Below, one piece after another: positions 18,639 through 28,258 of a DNA stretch of 64,000 nucleotides. The DNA lies in NCBI RefSeq assembly GCF_014645555.1, contig NZ_BMLY01000011.1, forward strand, positions 1 to 64,000, given 5' to 3'. How positions within the stretch are numbered: position 1 is the first letter of the stretch; each line of letters opens with the position of its first letter. A program made the translations under genes and the position numbers. The notes beneath the pieces are model-generated. The model saw only the letters and a program-made list of their open reading frames with translations. It was not told the origin of the DNA and made no database searches. Source of the DNA: Silvimonas amylolytica. Its GTDB lineage: Bacteria; Pseudomonadota; Gammaproteobacteria; Burkholderiales; Chitinibacteraceae.

Positions 18639-19487
18639 TCATGCCGACGGTTCCTGGCCGTCTTTATGCAAAAAGTCGTGCAACCATCCGGGCAGCAACT
18701 CACGCCATCCTTCCCCCGGAAGCTGTCGTTTGATATCGACCAGCACGACCGAGATATTGTCCTTGCCTCCAGCATTATTTGCTTCCTGGATCAGATATGC
18801 GGCGGCCATGGGCAGATTGGTGCGCATTGCGGTCAACACATCCACAACGGTCGCGACTGGCACATCATCAGAAAGACCATCCGAACACAGCATGTAAAGG
18901 TCTCCCACCGCGACCGCATGCTGGTGCACTTCTACTTCCACCGTTGGGCCAATTCCCACTGCGCGGGTAATCAGATTGCGGTGCCCAGACTGTTCTGCCT
19001 CGGCTTCCGTGATCAGCCCCAGATCAATCTGCTCTTGCAGGAACGAATGATCATGCGTGATCTGGTTCAGCGTCTCGCCACGTAGCCGATAAAGCCGCGA
19101 GTCACCCACGTGCGCCACAAACAGCCCGCACTCCCGCCACAACGCCACCACGAGCGTTGTACCCATGCCGCGATAATCCGGATTACTGCCTGCCGCAGCA
19201 AAGACCGCAAGATTGGCGTGTTCCACCGCCGCAACCAGCCGCTGAATGAGCTCAGGTGCCTCAGCAGCCTTACCGGTGTGACTGGCTTCAGCGGCGCGCA
19301 AAAACTCGATCGCGCTTTGCACGGCCAGTGCGCTGGCCACCTCACCCGCGTTGTAGCCTCCCATCCCGTCGGCCAGCACGGCAAAGCCATCCCTGGCGTC
19401 CAGGAAAATGGCGTCTTCGTTATGACCACGCATCAGACCGGTGTCGGTATGACCGAGCATGGTCAGCGCGTGTGAAAAATCAGGCAT
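18639..19487 (-). CDS. PP2C-family Ser/Thr protein phosphatase
   Basis: A 282-residue metal-dependent phosphatase (PppA/PstP type). Family motifs are in order: TGLMRGHNEDA, VLADGMGGYNAGEVAS with metal-ligand aspartates, FVAHVGDSRLYRLR, CSDGLSDDV and GGKDNISVVLVD. There is no transmembrane segment, so it is cytosolic. It is the first gene of the minus-strand group with the FHA protein, adenylate cyclase and phosphodiesterase. It would reverse phosphorylation by an unlinked Hanks-type kinase and thereby control FHA binding. The assignment is firm. The target is unknown. Confidence 0.94.
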   Translation of the reverse strand: MPDFSHALTMLGHTDTGLMRGHNEDAIFLDARDGFAVLADGMGGYNAGEVASALAVQSAIEFLRAAEASHTGKAAEAPELIQRLVAAVEHANLAVFAAAGSNPDYRGMGTTLVVALWRECGLFVAHVGDSRLYRLRGETLNQITHDHSFLQEQIDLGLITEAEAEQSGHRNLITRAVGIGPTVEVEVHQHAVAVGDLYMLCSDGLSDDVPVATVVDVLTAMRTNLPMAAAYLIQEANNAGGKDNISVVLVDIKRQLPGEGWRELLPGWLHDFLHKDGQEPSA

Positions 19488-19730
19488 GGGCCGCTCCTGT
19501 GTTACAGACCATCAGCGGGCGACAACGACCGGCCGATCTGGTTTGTGCATGGTGACAGGCGGGTTTTGTGTTTTGGCAGCCCCGCATTCTAGGGGTTCAC
19601 CTGCGCCGGGCCAACCAATTCCGGCCGGGCTGCCAGGAGACGTTGTTTTACTGTCACAGAAAGTGTACTAGCAGCCCAGCGGCAGCTTTCATGAAGACAT
19701 GGCATTTAAACCGGCGCTGCAAACAAAACG

Positions 19731-19757
19731 GGCAACCACTGCAAAGTGGCTGCCCGT
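19731..19757 (-). terminator. Terminator downstream of mtgA
   Basis: A hairpin of ACGGGCA-CCACT with AGTGG-TGCCCGT and a GCAA loop. On the minus strand it is followed by a T-rich tract (TTTTGTTTG). It lies 31 nt past the mtgA stop. Confidence 0.7.
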
Positions 19758-19788
19758 CTGGCGCAGCGTGTGAAATCGATGCCAGTGC

Positions 19789-20490
19789 TCAGGGAATATC
19801 AGCGTAAGGCATGCGGCGCGCAATGATGCTGGTCTTGCGCAATAAACGTCGGTCGTTGCGGTGCGTATCGTAATAGCGCGGATCAGGCACCATGGCCGCA
19901 AGTTTGGCCGCCTGGCTCACCCCCAGATTGGCCGCCCCTGTGCGGTAGTAATAACGCGATGCCGCTTCGGCACCATAAATGCCGTTACCCCATTCGATCA
20001 CGTTAAGGTAAATCTCGAAGATACGACGCTTGTCGAGCATCTGTTCCAGCATGACGGTGATGATGGCTTCTTCCAGCTTGCGCCAGGGCGTACGCCGGCT
20101 CGAGAGAAACAGGTTCTTGGCCAGTTGCTGGCTGATGGTCGAGCCGCCAGCCACAATACGCCCTTTTTTCAGATTCTTTTCCCAGGCCGTCTGAATCCCT
20201 TCCCAGTCAAACCCGTCGTGATCCAGAAATTTGGCGTCCTCAGAAGCCACCAGTGCCCGCTTGAGGTTGGGTGAAATCTGGCTGTATGGCACCCATTTGT
20301 GGCGCAGTTCTGCATCCGGATCCGTTTGCTGTAACCGCGCCAGACCTTCTTCCATAAACGCGGTGTCATCCGGGTTATGGTCTTTCCACCACCATACATG
20401 CCCAAAAATCCACAGGTTCCACACCAGGAACAACAAGAGGATGGCCAGCACGATGCGGCCAAACCACCAGCCAAAAGAATGTTTTTTCAC
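19789..20490 (-). CDS. mtgA: Monofunctional biosynthetic peptidoglycan transglycosylase
   Basis: Inner-membrane glycosyltransferase (GT51) that polymerises lipid II into glycan strands. A single N-terminal membrane helix (GRIVLAILLLFLVWNLWI) is followed by the GT51 domain with ALVASEDAKFLDHDGFDWEGI, containing the catalytic Glu, then the GGSTISQQLAKNLFL and YLNVIEWGNGIYGAE blocks. There is no transpeptidase domain. The start is uncertain. A GTG at 20490 gives a family-like VKKHSFGWW N-terminus, while a GTG at 20556 would add 22 residues, and neither has a strong ribosome binding site. It follows aroE on the same strand, a common betaproteobacterial arrangement. Confidence 0.95.
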   Translation of the reverse strand: MKKHSFGWWFGRIVLAILLLFLVWNLWIFGHVWWWKDHNPDDTAFMEEGLARLQQTDPDAELRHKWVPYSQISPNLKRALVASEDAKFLDHDGFDWEGIQTAWEKNLKKGRIVAGGSTISQQLAKNLFLSSRRTPWRKLEEAIITVMLEQMLDKRRIFEIYLNVIEWGNGIYGAEAASRYYYRTGAANLGVSQAAKLAAMVPDPRYYDTHRNDRRLLRKTSIIARRMPYADIP

Positions 20491-20681
20491 AATGGATTGC
20501 GGCAAGCGCCCGGTAAACAAACAAAGACCGCCCGGCAGGTATACAGGACGGTCCACAAGATTGCCGCAATTTTAGGCGTCTTGCTTACAAGCCGGCAATC
20601 GCGATGTTGTCAGGAAAGGTATCACTGCCACACTCTCATCGCGGGCAGTGTCACGCAATCAGCAGGAGGACGCAGGCAGGA

Positions 20682-21506
20682 TTAACCCGCAAGACCAGCG
20701 CGCATCATGGCCAGCACCGGTTCGACATCCGGGGTGCGGCCAGTCCACAAGCGAAACGCCTCCGCCGCTTGCCCGACCAGCATGCCCAGACCATCTACCC
20801 GCCGGGTTACACCGGCTTCCCGGGCTTGGGCCAGAAAGGCGGTTTCCTCCTTGCCATACATCATGTCATAAGCCAGGGCACCAGGCGCAAATGCGCCCTC
20901 CGGCAGCGGTACGCGCTCGCCCCCCAGGCTGGCAGAGGTGGCGTTGATGATGACATCAAACTCACCCTTGATGCCATCGAACCCGGTGCCGGTCAGTGCA
21001 ACGCCCCCTGCATGCGGTTGCAGCAACCCGGCCAGATCAACGGCTTTGGCAGCAGTACGGTTCGCCACCGTGATAGCGGCTGGTCGGGCACTGGCCAATG
21101 GCAGCAACACACCACGCGCCGCACCACCTGCGCCCAGCACCAGCACACGCTTGTCAGTCAGCGTGGTATGCCGCAATACGTCGGTGACAAGGCCGACACC
21201 ATCCGTGTTATCGCCCAGTAGCGTGCCATCGTCTTGCAGTTTGAGCGTGTTGACGGCCCCCGCCACCGCAGCCCGATCTGTCAGATGGGTTGCCAGTTCG
21301 TATGCCGCTTCCTTGAACGGTACGGTGACGTTGCACCCTTTGCCACCTTCAGCCACAAAACTGCGCACCGTACCGTCAAAGTCTTCTAACGGCGCCAGTA
21401 ACCGCTCGTAGCTAAAATCAGCCAGCGCATACTGCGCCGCAAATGCAGCGTGGATCTGCGGGGACTTGCTGTGGGCAATCGGATTGCCGATGACGACGTA
21501 GCGCAT
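20682..21506 (-). CDS. aroE: Shikimate dehydrogenase (NADP+)
   Basis: Reduces 3-dehydroshikimate to shikimate with NADPH in aromatic amino-acid biosynthesis. The start is set at [16 protein letters not shown] (21506), the usual AroE N-terminus, giving 274 residues. Visible motifs are the substrate-binding [16 protein letters not shown] with the catalytic lysine, NTDGVG, the NADP-binding GAGGAARGV with NRT in the second strand (NADP-type), and a C-terminal [13 protein letters not shown]. It is likely cotranscribed with mtgA downstream. Confidence 0.97.
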   Translation of the reverse strand: MRYVVIGNPIAHSKSPQIHAAFAAQYALADFSYERLLAPLEDFDGTVRSFVAEGGKGCNVTVPFKEAAYELATHLTDRAAVAGAVNTLKLQDDGTLLGDNTDGVGLVTDVLRHTTLTDKRVLVLGAGGAARGVLLPLASARPAAITVANRTAAKAVDLAGLLQPHAGGVALTGTGFDGIKGEFDVIINATSASLGGERVPLPEGAFAPGALAYDMMYGKEETAFLAQAREAGVTRRVDGLGMLVGQAAEAFRLWTGRTPDVEPVLAMMRAGLAG

Positions 21507-21564
21507 GGTGTGCAAAACAGCGGTAAAAAAGGAATGCAAAGTGTGGTGCGCGCGACAAAACCGG

Positions 21565-22521
21565 TCAAGCCGCAAGTGTCCGCGCCGGGACAATGCCAGG
21601 TAGTCTGGCCAGTTCATGGGCCAGGTAATCCACCAATAACCGGACGCGCGCCAGGGCTGCGCGTTCCGGCACGATCAACAAATTCAACGGCATGGGCGGC
21701 AGGCTGTAATCGGGCAGGATGACGCGTACACGCCCCGCGGCAAGCAGATCGTCCACGAGCCATACATGCGTGGGCGCAATGCCGCGCCCGGCGGCCAGCG
21801 CTTCGCGTGCTGCCAGACCGTGATCAACCCGCAAACGGCCGCCAACGGGTAGCGCATGACGGGTGCCGTCCGGCCCGGTCAGCATCAACGTATCGCTGCC
21901 AGCGACGTTGATCATCCGGATACCTTCTTGCCCCACCAGTCCGGCAGGCGTTTGTGGATCTCCATGGGCAGTCAGCCAGTCAGGCGCGGCCATTAACTTG
22001 CGCTGGCTGACCCCAACGGTACGCAATTTGAGATTGCTATCGCTTAACACGCCCAGGCGAATGGCGATATCGATGCCCTCTTCGACCAGATCGACGCGCT
22101 CATCGGTCAGGCTCAGATCGATGTGGATGCCTGGGTATTGGTCTTGAAAGGCAAAAATCAGCCGACTGACATGCAATACACCCAGCGCCGCCGTACAGGA
22201 AATACGGATCAGCCCCTCCTGCGCGCCACGCGCGTCGCGGATTTCATCGCTGGCCTGGTCAACCAACCGCAGAATCTGCGTGCAATGCTGGTAGTAACGA
22301 CGGCCTTCATCAGTCAGTGTGACGCTGCGTGTGGTCCGGCTGAGCAACGGCAAGCCAATGGCAGCTTCCAGCTCATGCAAATGACGGGTCACGGTGGATT
22401 GCCCCACACGAAACTCCCGCGCCACCGCAGACAAATTGCCGCGCTCTGCCACACGCACAAACGTGCGCATGCGTTCCAGCGTGATATCGGGTTTGGGTTG
22501 ATCCGGCTTTGATTTATCCAT
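21565..22521 (-). CDS. LysR-family transcriptional regulator
   Basis: A 318-residue regulator. The N-terminal winged helix-turn-helix (about 13-72) has [34 protein letters not shown], and an LTDEG hinge precedes a periplasmic-binding-like effector domain. The start is set at MDKSKPDQ (22521). It belongs to the CrgA/AaeR-like subgroup by its appearance. It is divergent from the flavodoxin-fold oxidoreductase gene, with only 93 bp between the starts, so it probably controls that gene. The inducer is unknown, perhaps a quinone or electrophile. Confidence 0.93.
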   Translation of the reverse strand: MDKSKPDQPKPDITLERMRTFVRVAERGNLSAVAREFRVGQSTVTRHLHELEAAIGLPLLSRTTRSVTLTDEGRRYYQHCTQILRLVDQASDEIRDARGAQEGLIRISCTAALGVLHVSRLIFAFQDQYPGIHIDLSLTDERVDLVEEGIDIAIRLGVLSDSNLKLRTVGVSQRKLMAAPDWLTAHGDPQTPAGLVGQEGIRMINVAGSDTLMLTGPDGTRHALPVGGRLRVDHGLAAREALAAGRGIAPTHVWLVDDLLAAGRVRVILPDYSLPPMPLNLLIVPERAALARVRLLVDYLAHELARLPGIVPARTLAA

Positions 22522-22541
22522 TTTTTGGCAAAATATTATGC

Positions 22542-22554
22542 ATACAATGCGTAT
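22542..22554. promoter_or_regulatory. Candidate LysR operator between divergent genes
   Basis: An interrupted inverted repeat ATAC-N5-GTAT lies in the 93-bp divergent intergenic region, where a LysR regulator would be expected to bind. It is short, and this single observation cannot rule out chance. Confidence 0.25.
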
Positions 22555-22614
22555 TCCGGATAAGTCTGGCACGCCCTACCATGGTGGTCAATTCGCATGA
22601 ACGGAGCCAACACC

Positions 22615-23403
22615 ATGAAAGTATTGATTGTTTTTGCCCACCCTGAACCGGAATCCCTGAACGCGGCATTACGCGATGTCGCCATCGCATCCTTGCAGGA
22701 AGCCGGCCATGAAGTCCAGGTGTCCGACCTTTACGCCATGAACTGGAAACCTTCAGTCGATCGGGCCGATTTCCCAGCACTCGATCCGGGTGAGCGATTG
22801 AAAGTCGGAGCCGCCTCACACGCCGGATTTGTGCAAGGCGCCCTCACTGCAGACGTCAAGGCAGAGCAGGAAAAACTGCGCTGGGCCGATATGCTGATCC
22901 TGCAGTTCCCGCTGTGGTGGTACACCATGCCTGCCATCTTGAAAGGCTGGGTTGACCGCGTGTACGCCTACGGCTTTGCGTATGGCGTAGGAGAACACAG
23001 TGACCGCTATTGGGGAGAACGATTCGGCGAAGGGACCATGGCCGGCAAACGTGCCATGTTGATCGTTACCGCCGGAGGATGGGCAGAGCATTACAGCGAA
23101 CGCGGGGTCAACGGGCCGATTGATGATCTGTTGTTCCCGATCAATCACGGCATTTTGTATTACCCGGGATACACGGTGCTGCCCCCATTTGTGGGCTACC
23201 GCATCGACCGCTTCAATGACGCGCGTTTTGCCCAGATGGCAGAAGCACTCCGCGAACGAATGCGCAGTATCGACACCACCGCGCCCATTGCTTACCGGCA
23301 ACAGAACGGAGGCGATTATGTGATCCCGACCCTGGAGCTTAAACCAGACCGCGAGGAAGCCGGTACACGGGGCTTTGCATTACACCTCACGCCCGCGGGT
23401 TAA
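22615..23403 (+). CDS. NAD(P)H-dependent flavodoxin-fold oxidoreductase
   Basis: A 262-residue quinone reductase-like flavoprotein (Flavodoxin_2/NQO family). It begins MKVLIVFAHPEPESLNAAL, the FMN/FAD phosphate-binding start. It carries WADMLILQFPLWWYTMPAILKGWVDRVYAYGFAYG and a TAGGWAEHYSERG segment near residue 145. Two-electron reduction of quinones or related electrophiles is the family role. The ATG at 22615 is chosen because the motif begins there. An in-frame ATG at 22597 is less likely. The divergent LysR gene is the likely regulator. Confidence 0.9.
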   Translation: MKVLIVFAHPEPESLNAALRDVAIASLQEAGHEVQVSDLYAMNWKPSVDRADFPALDPGERLKVGAASHAGFVQGALTADVKAEQEKLRWADMLILQFPLWWYTMPAILKGWVDRVYAYGFAYGVGEHSDRYWGERFGEGTMAGKRAMLIVTAGGWAEHYSERGVNGPIDDLLFPINHGILYYPGYTVLPPFVGYRIDRFNDARFAQMAEALRERMRSIDTTAPIAYRQQNGGDYVIPTLELKPDREEAGTRGFALHLTPAG

Positions 23404-23416
23404 CGCAGACCCCAAC

Positions 23417-23451
23417 AAAAAGGCGTGCAGGTTTTCACCTCACGCCTTTTT
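23417..23451. terminator. Bidirectional terminator between convergent genes
   Basis: An AAAAAGGCGTG/CACGCCTTTTT hairpin lies between the oxidoreductase gene (plus) and the rhodanese gene (minus). A-runs and T-runs on both arms let it serve both. Confidence 0.8.
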
Positions 23452-23470
23452 CACGCATCACGCGTTTCGG

Positions 23471-23923
23471 TCAGCCTTGCGTCCAGGGCAATTTGTGGCC
23501 TTTCCAGCCGTTTTTCTGGCCACGATGATGCTGCTCGTCCTTATCCCCCTCAAAACCTTCAAGGATGTTGTAGGCCTCGGAGTACCCGTGCTTTGCAGCC
23601 AATGCAGCGGCTTCATGTGAACGTGCACCGGAACGGCACAAAAACAGCACCACGTTCTGCGGATCAACTTGCGCCTTCAACTGCGTAAGGAACTCCGGGT
23701 TCAAGGTCATATCCGGGTAACGTTTCCATTCAATCAGCAACGCCTCGGGCACGGTGCCGACAAACTGCCATTCCGCATGGGTGCGTACGTCTACGATCTT
23801 TGCGCCTGGCAGCCCCTTCATCAACGCCCAGGCCTCATCAGGTGTCACTGCCCCGGAATACGCCAGGGCTGATTCATCAGCGCGCTGACGGGCTTTTTCG
23901 AGGATGTTGCTCACGGTGCTCAT
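23471..23923 (-). CDS. Rhodanese-like domain protein
   Basis: A 150-residue cytoplasmic single-domain rhodanese. The domain spans about residues 20-130 with VDVRTHAEWQFVGTVP and the active-site loop FLCRSGARSHEAA, whose cysteine would carry the persulfide. No signal peptide is seen. A histidine- and lysine-rich tail (DEQHHRGQKNGWKGHKLPW) follows. The start is set at MSTVSN (23923). An upstream in-frame start would add 10 residues. It is a monocistronic gene divergent from glnA. The sulfur acceptor is unknown. Confidence 0.92.
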   Translation of the reverse strand: MSTVSNILEKARQRADESALAYSGAVTPDEAWALMKGLPGAKIVDVRTHAEWQFVGTVPEALLIEWKRYPDMTLNPEFLTQLKAQVDPQNVVLFLCRSGARSHEAAALAAKHGYSEAYNILEGFEGDKDEQHHRGQKNGWKGHKLPWTQG

Positions 23924-24068
23924 GACGGCATTCCTTTGCATTTCAGTCGACAAGAATCAGCAATTCAGACCGTTTAGCGGCCTTGTACTGCAATTCTAGC
24001 CCTTCTCTTTACGTCATGAACAATTCATAAAGCGGTGCACACCCCGCACTGTTTTGCCCCAAAATAGC

Positions 24069-24109
24069 GCACTAAACTGGTGCGCAAACGTGGTGCATGC
24101 ACCATATCG
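24069..24109 (+). promoter_or_regulatory. NtrC binding sites upstream of glnA
   Basis: GCAC-TAAACTG-GTGC at 24069-24083 matches the NtrC consensus GCAC-N7-GTGC. A second element follows: the palindrome GGTGCATGCACC, running into CATATCG (24093-24109). The 13-mer ATGCACCATATCG at 24097-24109 recurs upstream of ntrB at 29854-29866. The sites lie 70-110 bp upstream of the sigma54 promoter, the usual enhancer position. Confidence 0.75.
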
Positions 24110-24179
24110 GGTTGTATAGGTAAAACCCGCAATACGGCTGATTGTTGTGGCACAATGACTCCCGGCAGGGTAAGTAGCC

Positions 24180-24195
24180 TGGCACAGTTTCTGCT
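24180..24195 (+). promoter_or_regulatory. Sigma54 promoter of glnA
   Basis: TGGCACAGTTTCTGCT has GG and GC separated by exactly 10 nt, as the -24/-12 sigma54 promoter requires. It lies 100 bp upstream of the glnA start, downstream of NtrC-type sites. Confidence 0.8.
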
Positions 24196-24295
24196 TCATT
24201 ACGTTCCGACCCGAGCCGGCAAGGTTTAGTACGCTGAACCGGCAGGCTCGAGACAACACTCATTCAAACTATCTCTTGCACCAAGGAGAGCTCAG

Positions 24296-25705
24296 ATGGC
24301 GGTAGCCGACGTACTCAAGTTGATCAAGGAAAACGACATCAAGTTCGTTGACCTGCGTTTCACCGACACTATTGGTAAAGAACAGCACGTTACCGTGCCG
24401 TCCCACGTCGTTGACGAAGAATGGTTCGAACACGGCCACGCTTTCGACGGTTCCTCCATCACTGGCTGGAAGGGCATTCAAGCTTCTGACATGCTGCTGA
24501 TGCCGGATGCATCTACCGCCAACATCGACCCGTTCTTCGACGAACCGACCGTGTTCATGACATGTGACGTGATCGAACCGGCAACGGGCAAGGGCTATGA
24601 CCGCGATCCGCGTTCGCTGGCCAAGCGCGCTGAAGCCTATCTGAAGGCTTCCGGTATTGGTGACACGGCTTACTTCGGTCCGGAACCTGAATTCTTCATT
24701 TTCGACAACGTCCGCTGGAATGCTGACTTGTCCGGTTCCTTCGTCAAGATCGGTTCCGAAGAAGGTGCATGGGCCACTGGCCAGGAATTCGAAGGCGGCA
24801 ACCTGGGTCACCGTCCACGCCTGAAGGGCGGCTACTTCCCGGTCCCGCCGGTTGACAGCCATCAAGACATCCGCGCCTCCATGGTGCTGGTGCTGGAAGA
24901 ACTGGGCGTGCCGGTTGAAGTGTTCCACCACGAAGTGGCGAACGCTGGCCAGAACGAAATCGGTACCAAGTTCAGCACCCTGACCCAACGCGCTGACTGG
25001 ACCCAGATCCTGAAGTACGTGGTTCACAACGTATCCAACCAATACGGCAAGACCGCAACCTTCATGCCGAAGCCGATCGTTGGCGACAACGGTTCGGGCA
25101 TGCACGTTCACCAGTCCATCTGGAAAGACGGCAAGAACCTGTTTGCAGGTAACGGCTACGCTGGCCTGTCTGAAACCGCCCTGTTCTACATCGGCGGTAT
25201 CATCAAGCACGCTCGCGCACTGAACGCCATTACCAACCCGGGTACCAACTCGTACAAGCGTCTGGTTCCGCACTTCGAAGCACCGGTGAAGCTGGCTTAC
25301 TCCGCCAAGAACCGTTCTGCCTCGATCCGCATTCCGCACGTTGCGTCCGACAAGGCTCGTCGTATCGAAACCCGCTTCCCGGATCCGCTGGCCAACCCGT
25401 ACCTGTGCTTCGCAGCACTGATGATGGCCGGTCTGGATGGTATCCAGAACAAGATCCATCCGGGCGATCCGGCAGACAAGAACCTGTACGATCTGCCGCC
25501 GGAAGAAGACAAGCTGATCCCGACCGTGTGCGCATCCCTGGACGAAGCCCTGGACGCACTGGACAAGGATCGCGAGTTCCTGACCCGTGGCGGCGTGTTC
25601 ACTGATGAGTGGATCGACTCCTACATCGAACTCAAGCAGAACGATGTGAACAAGATCCGTATGTGGACTCACCCGGTCGAATTCGACATGTACTACTCGC
25701 TGTAA
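24296..25705 (+). CDS. glnA: Glutamine synthetase, type I
   Basis: Forms glutamine from glutamate, ammonia and ATP, the main nitrogen-assimilation step. It has 469 residues, typical of the dodecameric GSI-beta form. Motifs are [20 protein letters not shown] (metal Glu), [24 protein letters not shown] and a NLYDLPPEE loop. Tyr398 in that loop is the adenylylation site, so GlnE control is expected. An AAGGAG ribosome binding site precedes the ATG. Upstream NtrC-type sites and a sigma54 promoter indicate activation by phosphorylated NtrC under nitrogen limitation. A terminator follows, and ntrBC lies 4 kb downstream on the same strand. Confidence 0.98.
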   Translation: MAVADVLKLIKENDIKFVDLRFTDTIGKEQHVTVPSHVVDEEWFEHGHAFDGSSITGWKGIQASDMLLMPDASTANIDPFFDEPTVFMTCDVIEPATGKGYDRDPRSLAKRAEAYLKASGIGDTAYFGPEPEFFIFDNVRWNADLSGSFVKIGSEEGAWATGQEFEGGNLGHRPRLKGGYFPVPPVDSHQDIRASMVLVLEELGVPVEVFHHEVANAGQNEIGTKFSTLTQRADWTQILKYVVHNVSNQYGKTATFMPKPIVGDNGSGMHVHQSIWKDGKNLFAGNGYAGLSETALFYIGGIIKHARALNAITNPGTNSYKRLVPHFEAPVKLAYSAKNRSASIRIPHVASDKARRIETRFPDPLANPYLCFAALMMAGLDGIQNKIHPGDPADKNLYDLPPEEDKLIPTVCASLDEALDALDKDREFLTRGGVFTDEWIDSYIELKQNDVNKIRMWTHPVEFDMYYSL

Positions 25706-25743
25706 TGGCGCCGCCTGCTTCGGCAGGCTGTCATTGCAAAAAG

Positions 25744-25777
25744 AAACCCGCTCAGACCTCTGGTCTGGGCGGGTTTT
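25744..25777 (+). terminator. glnA terminator
   Basis: A long stem (AACCCGC-TCAGACC with GGTCTG-GGCGGGTT) is followed by a T-rich tract, about 40 nt after the glnA stop. Confidence 0.8.
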
Positions 25778-25934
25778 GTTTTTTGGCGAGTCGCTGATCG
25801 GCCTGCACTGCACGCAAGTCGGACAATCCGGCACCTGACACTTGAGTGATGAAGCTTTGTGGTATTCACTGAAATTGCTGCGCCGCGTCAGAGACGCACC
25901 CTGTTCATCTTGATCATCAAGAGTGATTTGATCC

Positions 25935-26525
25935 GTGCATGAAGCCCTGGAAGCCCTCAAAGCCGAGCTGGAACAATTTGGCGACGCGAACGACAGCCAG
26001 CAGACAGAACGCGGCCGGCGGATGCTGAATATCACGCGCGATACCGGCGAATTTCTGGCAGCCATGGTGCTGGCCACGGCCGCGCGGCGCATTCTGGAGA
26101 TTGGCACCTCCAACGGCTATTCCACGCTCTGGCTAGCCGAAGCTGCCCATGCCACCGGCGGCCTGGTGACAACGCTGGATCACGCCGAGGACAAAATTGC
26201 CATGGCGAGTGCCAACTTTGCCCGAACCAGCCTCTCGGGCCAGATCAATCTTGTTCATGATGATGCTGGCCGTTATCTGGCCGAAGTACACCCGGCATCA
26301 TGCGATTTATTGTTTCTGGACTCTGACCGACACCAGTACGTGGATTGGTGGCCGCTGTTGAACCGCGCGTTGCGGCCTGGCGGCGTCTTGATTGTGGACA
26401 ACTTCATATCGCATAAAGCCGAAATAGTGGATTTTTACGCCCTCGTTCAAGCCGACGATACTTTCTCAACAAGTATTGTTGCAGTAGGCAAGGGTGAGCT
26501 TTTTGCCGTAAAACACCCGGTTTGA
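25935..26525 (+). CDS. Class I SAM-dependent O-methyltransferase
   Basis: A 196-residue cytoplasmic methyltransferase of the O-methyltransferase/Methyltransf_24 type. The SAM-binding motif I is ILEIGTSNGYSTLWLA. An acidic loop (TTLDHAE) follows, then LLFLDSDRHQYVDWWPLLNRALRPGGVLIVDNFISH, which places the metal-site aspartates as in catechol-type O-methyltransferases. The start is the GTG at 25935. The methyl acceptor cannot be told from sequence. It is a single-gene unit between glnA and the diguanylate cyclase gene. Confidence 0.88.
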   Translation: MHEALEALKAELEQFGDANDSQQTERGRRMLNITRDTGEFLAAMVLATAARRILEIGTSNGYSTLWLAEAAHATGGLVTTLDHAEDKIAMASANFARTSLSGQINLVHDDAGRYLAEVHPASCDLLFLDSDRHQYVDWWPLLNRALRPGGVLIVDNFISHKAEIVDFYALVQADDTFSTSIVAVGKGELFAVKHPV

Positions 26526-26615
26526 AACCGAATAGCAGCACACTATTTCCTTACCAACGAAGAAAGAGTACCCTCGCTGGGCTGTGCGTTGCCCCTATCC
26601 ATTAACCGGTTCTGC

Positions 26616-28127
26616 ATGTTTACATTCCACTCGCCACTTCGCTCCCGTCTGCGTTACTTCCTGCCACTCCTTGTCATTCAAGTATTGAGCGGTTGGTTAA
26701 GTGTGGGCACCGGTGCGCTACCGGGTGAGAGTGTGGCGACCATCTGGTTGCCCAGCGGGGTCGGGGTCGTCGCCTTGCTGGTATTAGGACAGCCCGGTCT
26801 GTTGGGCGTGTGGCTGGCCAGTTTACTGGTGGGCATTCCGGTCACGGCGCAGATCACCGGGTTGGGCATGGCATGGCGCATGGGTCTGGCCGCCGCCGCA
26901 CTGGAAGCACTGCAAGCCTGGCTGGCGATGCGGGCCTGGCGCGTGCATGAAACCCGTCATCACGCCAATTTTCTGCGTCAGCCACAGGATCTGATCTGGT
27001 TCTGGTTCTGGGTTTGCACCGTGCCGGCCCTGGTGACTGCGCCGTTCATGACCTTGCTGCAATGGACATGCCACGCGCTGCCCGACTCAAGCATCACCGG
27101 TGTCGCCCGCCATTTCCTGATGCTGGTTTTGTCCAATATGGCCGGGATATTGCTGGCCACGCCGGTCTACGTGCTCTGGCGCGATCGTGGCCGCTGGGAC
27201 TTGCGCTGCAACGCCTTGCGGCACCTGTGGCCCGTTGCACTGATTGGCCTGATTCTGGCCGGCGCCTTGTTGATCTACCCGCCCGCCCTGGCGCTGTTGT
27301 TGCCTGTACTGCTGGCCACAACGGTACGTTTCCGTCTACCGGGCATGGTGGTTGCGATGCTGGCTACGGCGGTGATCATCTCTGCCGCCACCGTTTTTCA
27401 TATCGGGCCCTTCGTGCACGGAGACCCGTTGATGGTGTTTGTGAATCTGCAATTGTTTCTTTTCTCAACCACCATCATGTTGCAGTACCTTGCGCTGGCG
27501 CAGGAGCTGATCAAACGTCATCGCGTGCAACTGGAGTCTGAAGTTGCCGCCCGTACCGAAGCACTGGCCCAGGCCAACGAACGCCTTAAAGAACTGGCAA
27601 CCACGGACGAACTGACGGGCGCCCCCAACCGCCGGGAATGGCAACGCCGCTGCGCCCAAGCGGTGCTGATGGCTCGTCGCCAGGACACGCCCTTGTCGAT
27701 CCTGCTGCTGGATCTGGATCACTTCAAGATGGTTAACGATACCCACGGCCATCTGGTCGGCGACCTGATGTTGCGCGCCGTGGCCAATACCTGCCGCGAA
27801 ACCCTCCGCGCCAGCGACAGCTTTGGTCGCTGGGGCGGCGAAGAATTTGTGGTCGTCCTGCCCGACACCTCGCTGGCAGATGCAGAGCAAGTTGCTGAAA
27901 AACTCCGCATCGCCATTGCCGCGACGCATGTACCACTGGATGGTGGCTTATATGTCCGTATCACCTCCAGTATGGGCGTCGCGCGCCTGCGCCCCAGCGA
28001 CAACGATCTGGACGACTTGCTGACCCGCGCCGACCATGCGCTCTACCATGCCAAAGAATACGGCCGTAATCGCGTCGTACTGGAAACCGAACTGCCGGCC
28101 AACGACTTGCCGGCAAAGCACGGCTAA
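26616..28127 (+). CDS. MASE1-type membrane diguanylate cyclase
   Basis: Inner-membrane enzyme that makes cyclic di-GMP from two GTP. The N-terminal 300 residues contain about eight hydrophobic helices with the MASE1 sensor pattern (GWLSVGTGALPG, SVATIWLPSGVGVVALL). A short coiled coil leads to the GGDEF domain, with DELTGAPNRREW, LDLDHFKMVNDTHGH and a GGEEF active site. RASD lies five residues before GGEEF and forms the RxxD inhibitory I-site, so product inhibition is expected. The ATG at 26616 is chosen. An upstream TTG at 26589 is possible. The sensed signal is unknown. Confidence 0.93.
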   Translation: MFTFHSPLRSRLRYFLPLLVIQVLSGWLSVGTGALPGESVATIWLPSGVGVVALLVLGQPGLLGVWLASLLVGIPVTAQITGLGMAWRMGLAAAALEALQAWLAMRAWRVHETRHHANFLRQPQDLIWFWFWVCTVPALVTAPFMTLLQWTCHALPDSSITGVARHFLMLVLSNMAGILLATPVYVLWRDRGRWDLRCNALRHLWPVALIGLILAGALLIYPPALALLLPVLLATTVRFRLPGMVVAMLATAVIISAATVFHIGPFVHGDPLMVFVNLQLFLFSTTIMLQYLALAQELIKRHRVQLESEVAARTEALAQANERLKELATTDELTGAPNRREWQRRCAQAVLMARRQDTPLSILLLDLDHFKMVNDTHGHLVGDLMLRAVANTCRETLRASDSFGRWGGEEFVVVLPDTSLADAEQVAEKLRIAIAATHVPLDGGLYVRITSSMGVARLRPSDNDLDDLLTRADHALYHAKEYGRNRVVLETELPANDLPAKHG

Positions 28128-28258
28128 CGAAAGTACATCCCCGGCGTATTGGCCGGGCTGCAAACACAGCCCGGTCAACCTTGATCTGCCTGTCCCTGCG
28201 CAATGTCACTCATCCCGGCTACAATAACCGTCTCATCCGCATAACCCGGCTTTGACCC

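Noticed and set aside
24269-26113. 614-codon minus-strand open frame opposite glnA
   Set aside because: It is an antisense shadow of the strongly codon-biased glnA gene, with no recognisable domain, and it also crosses the glnA terminator.
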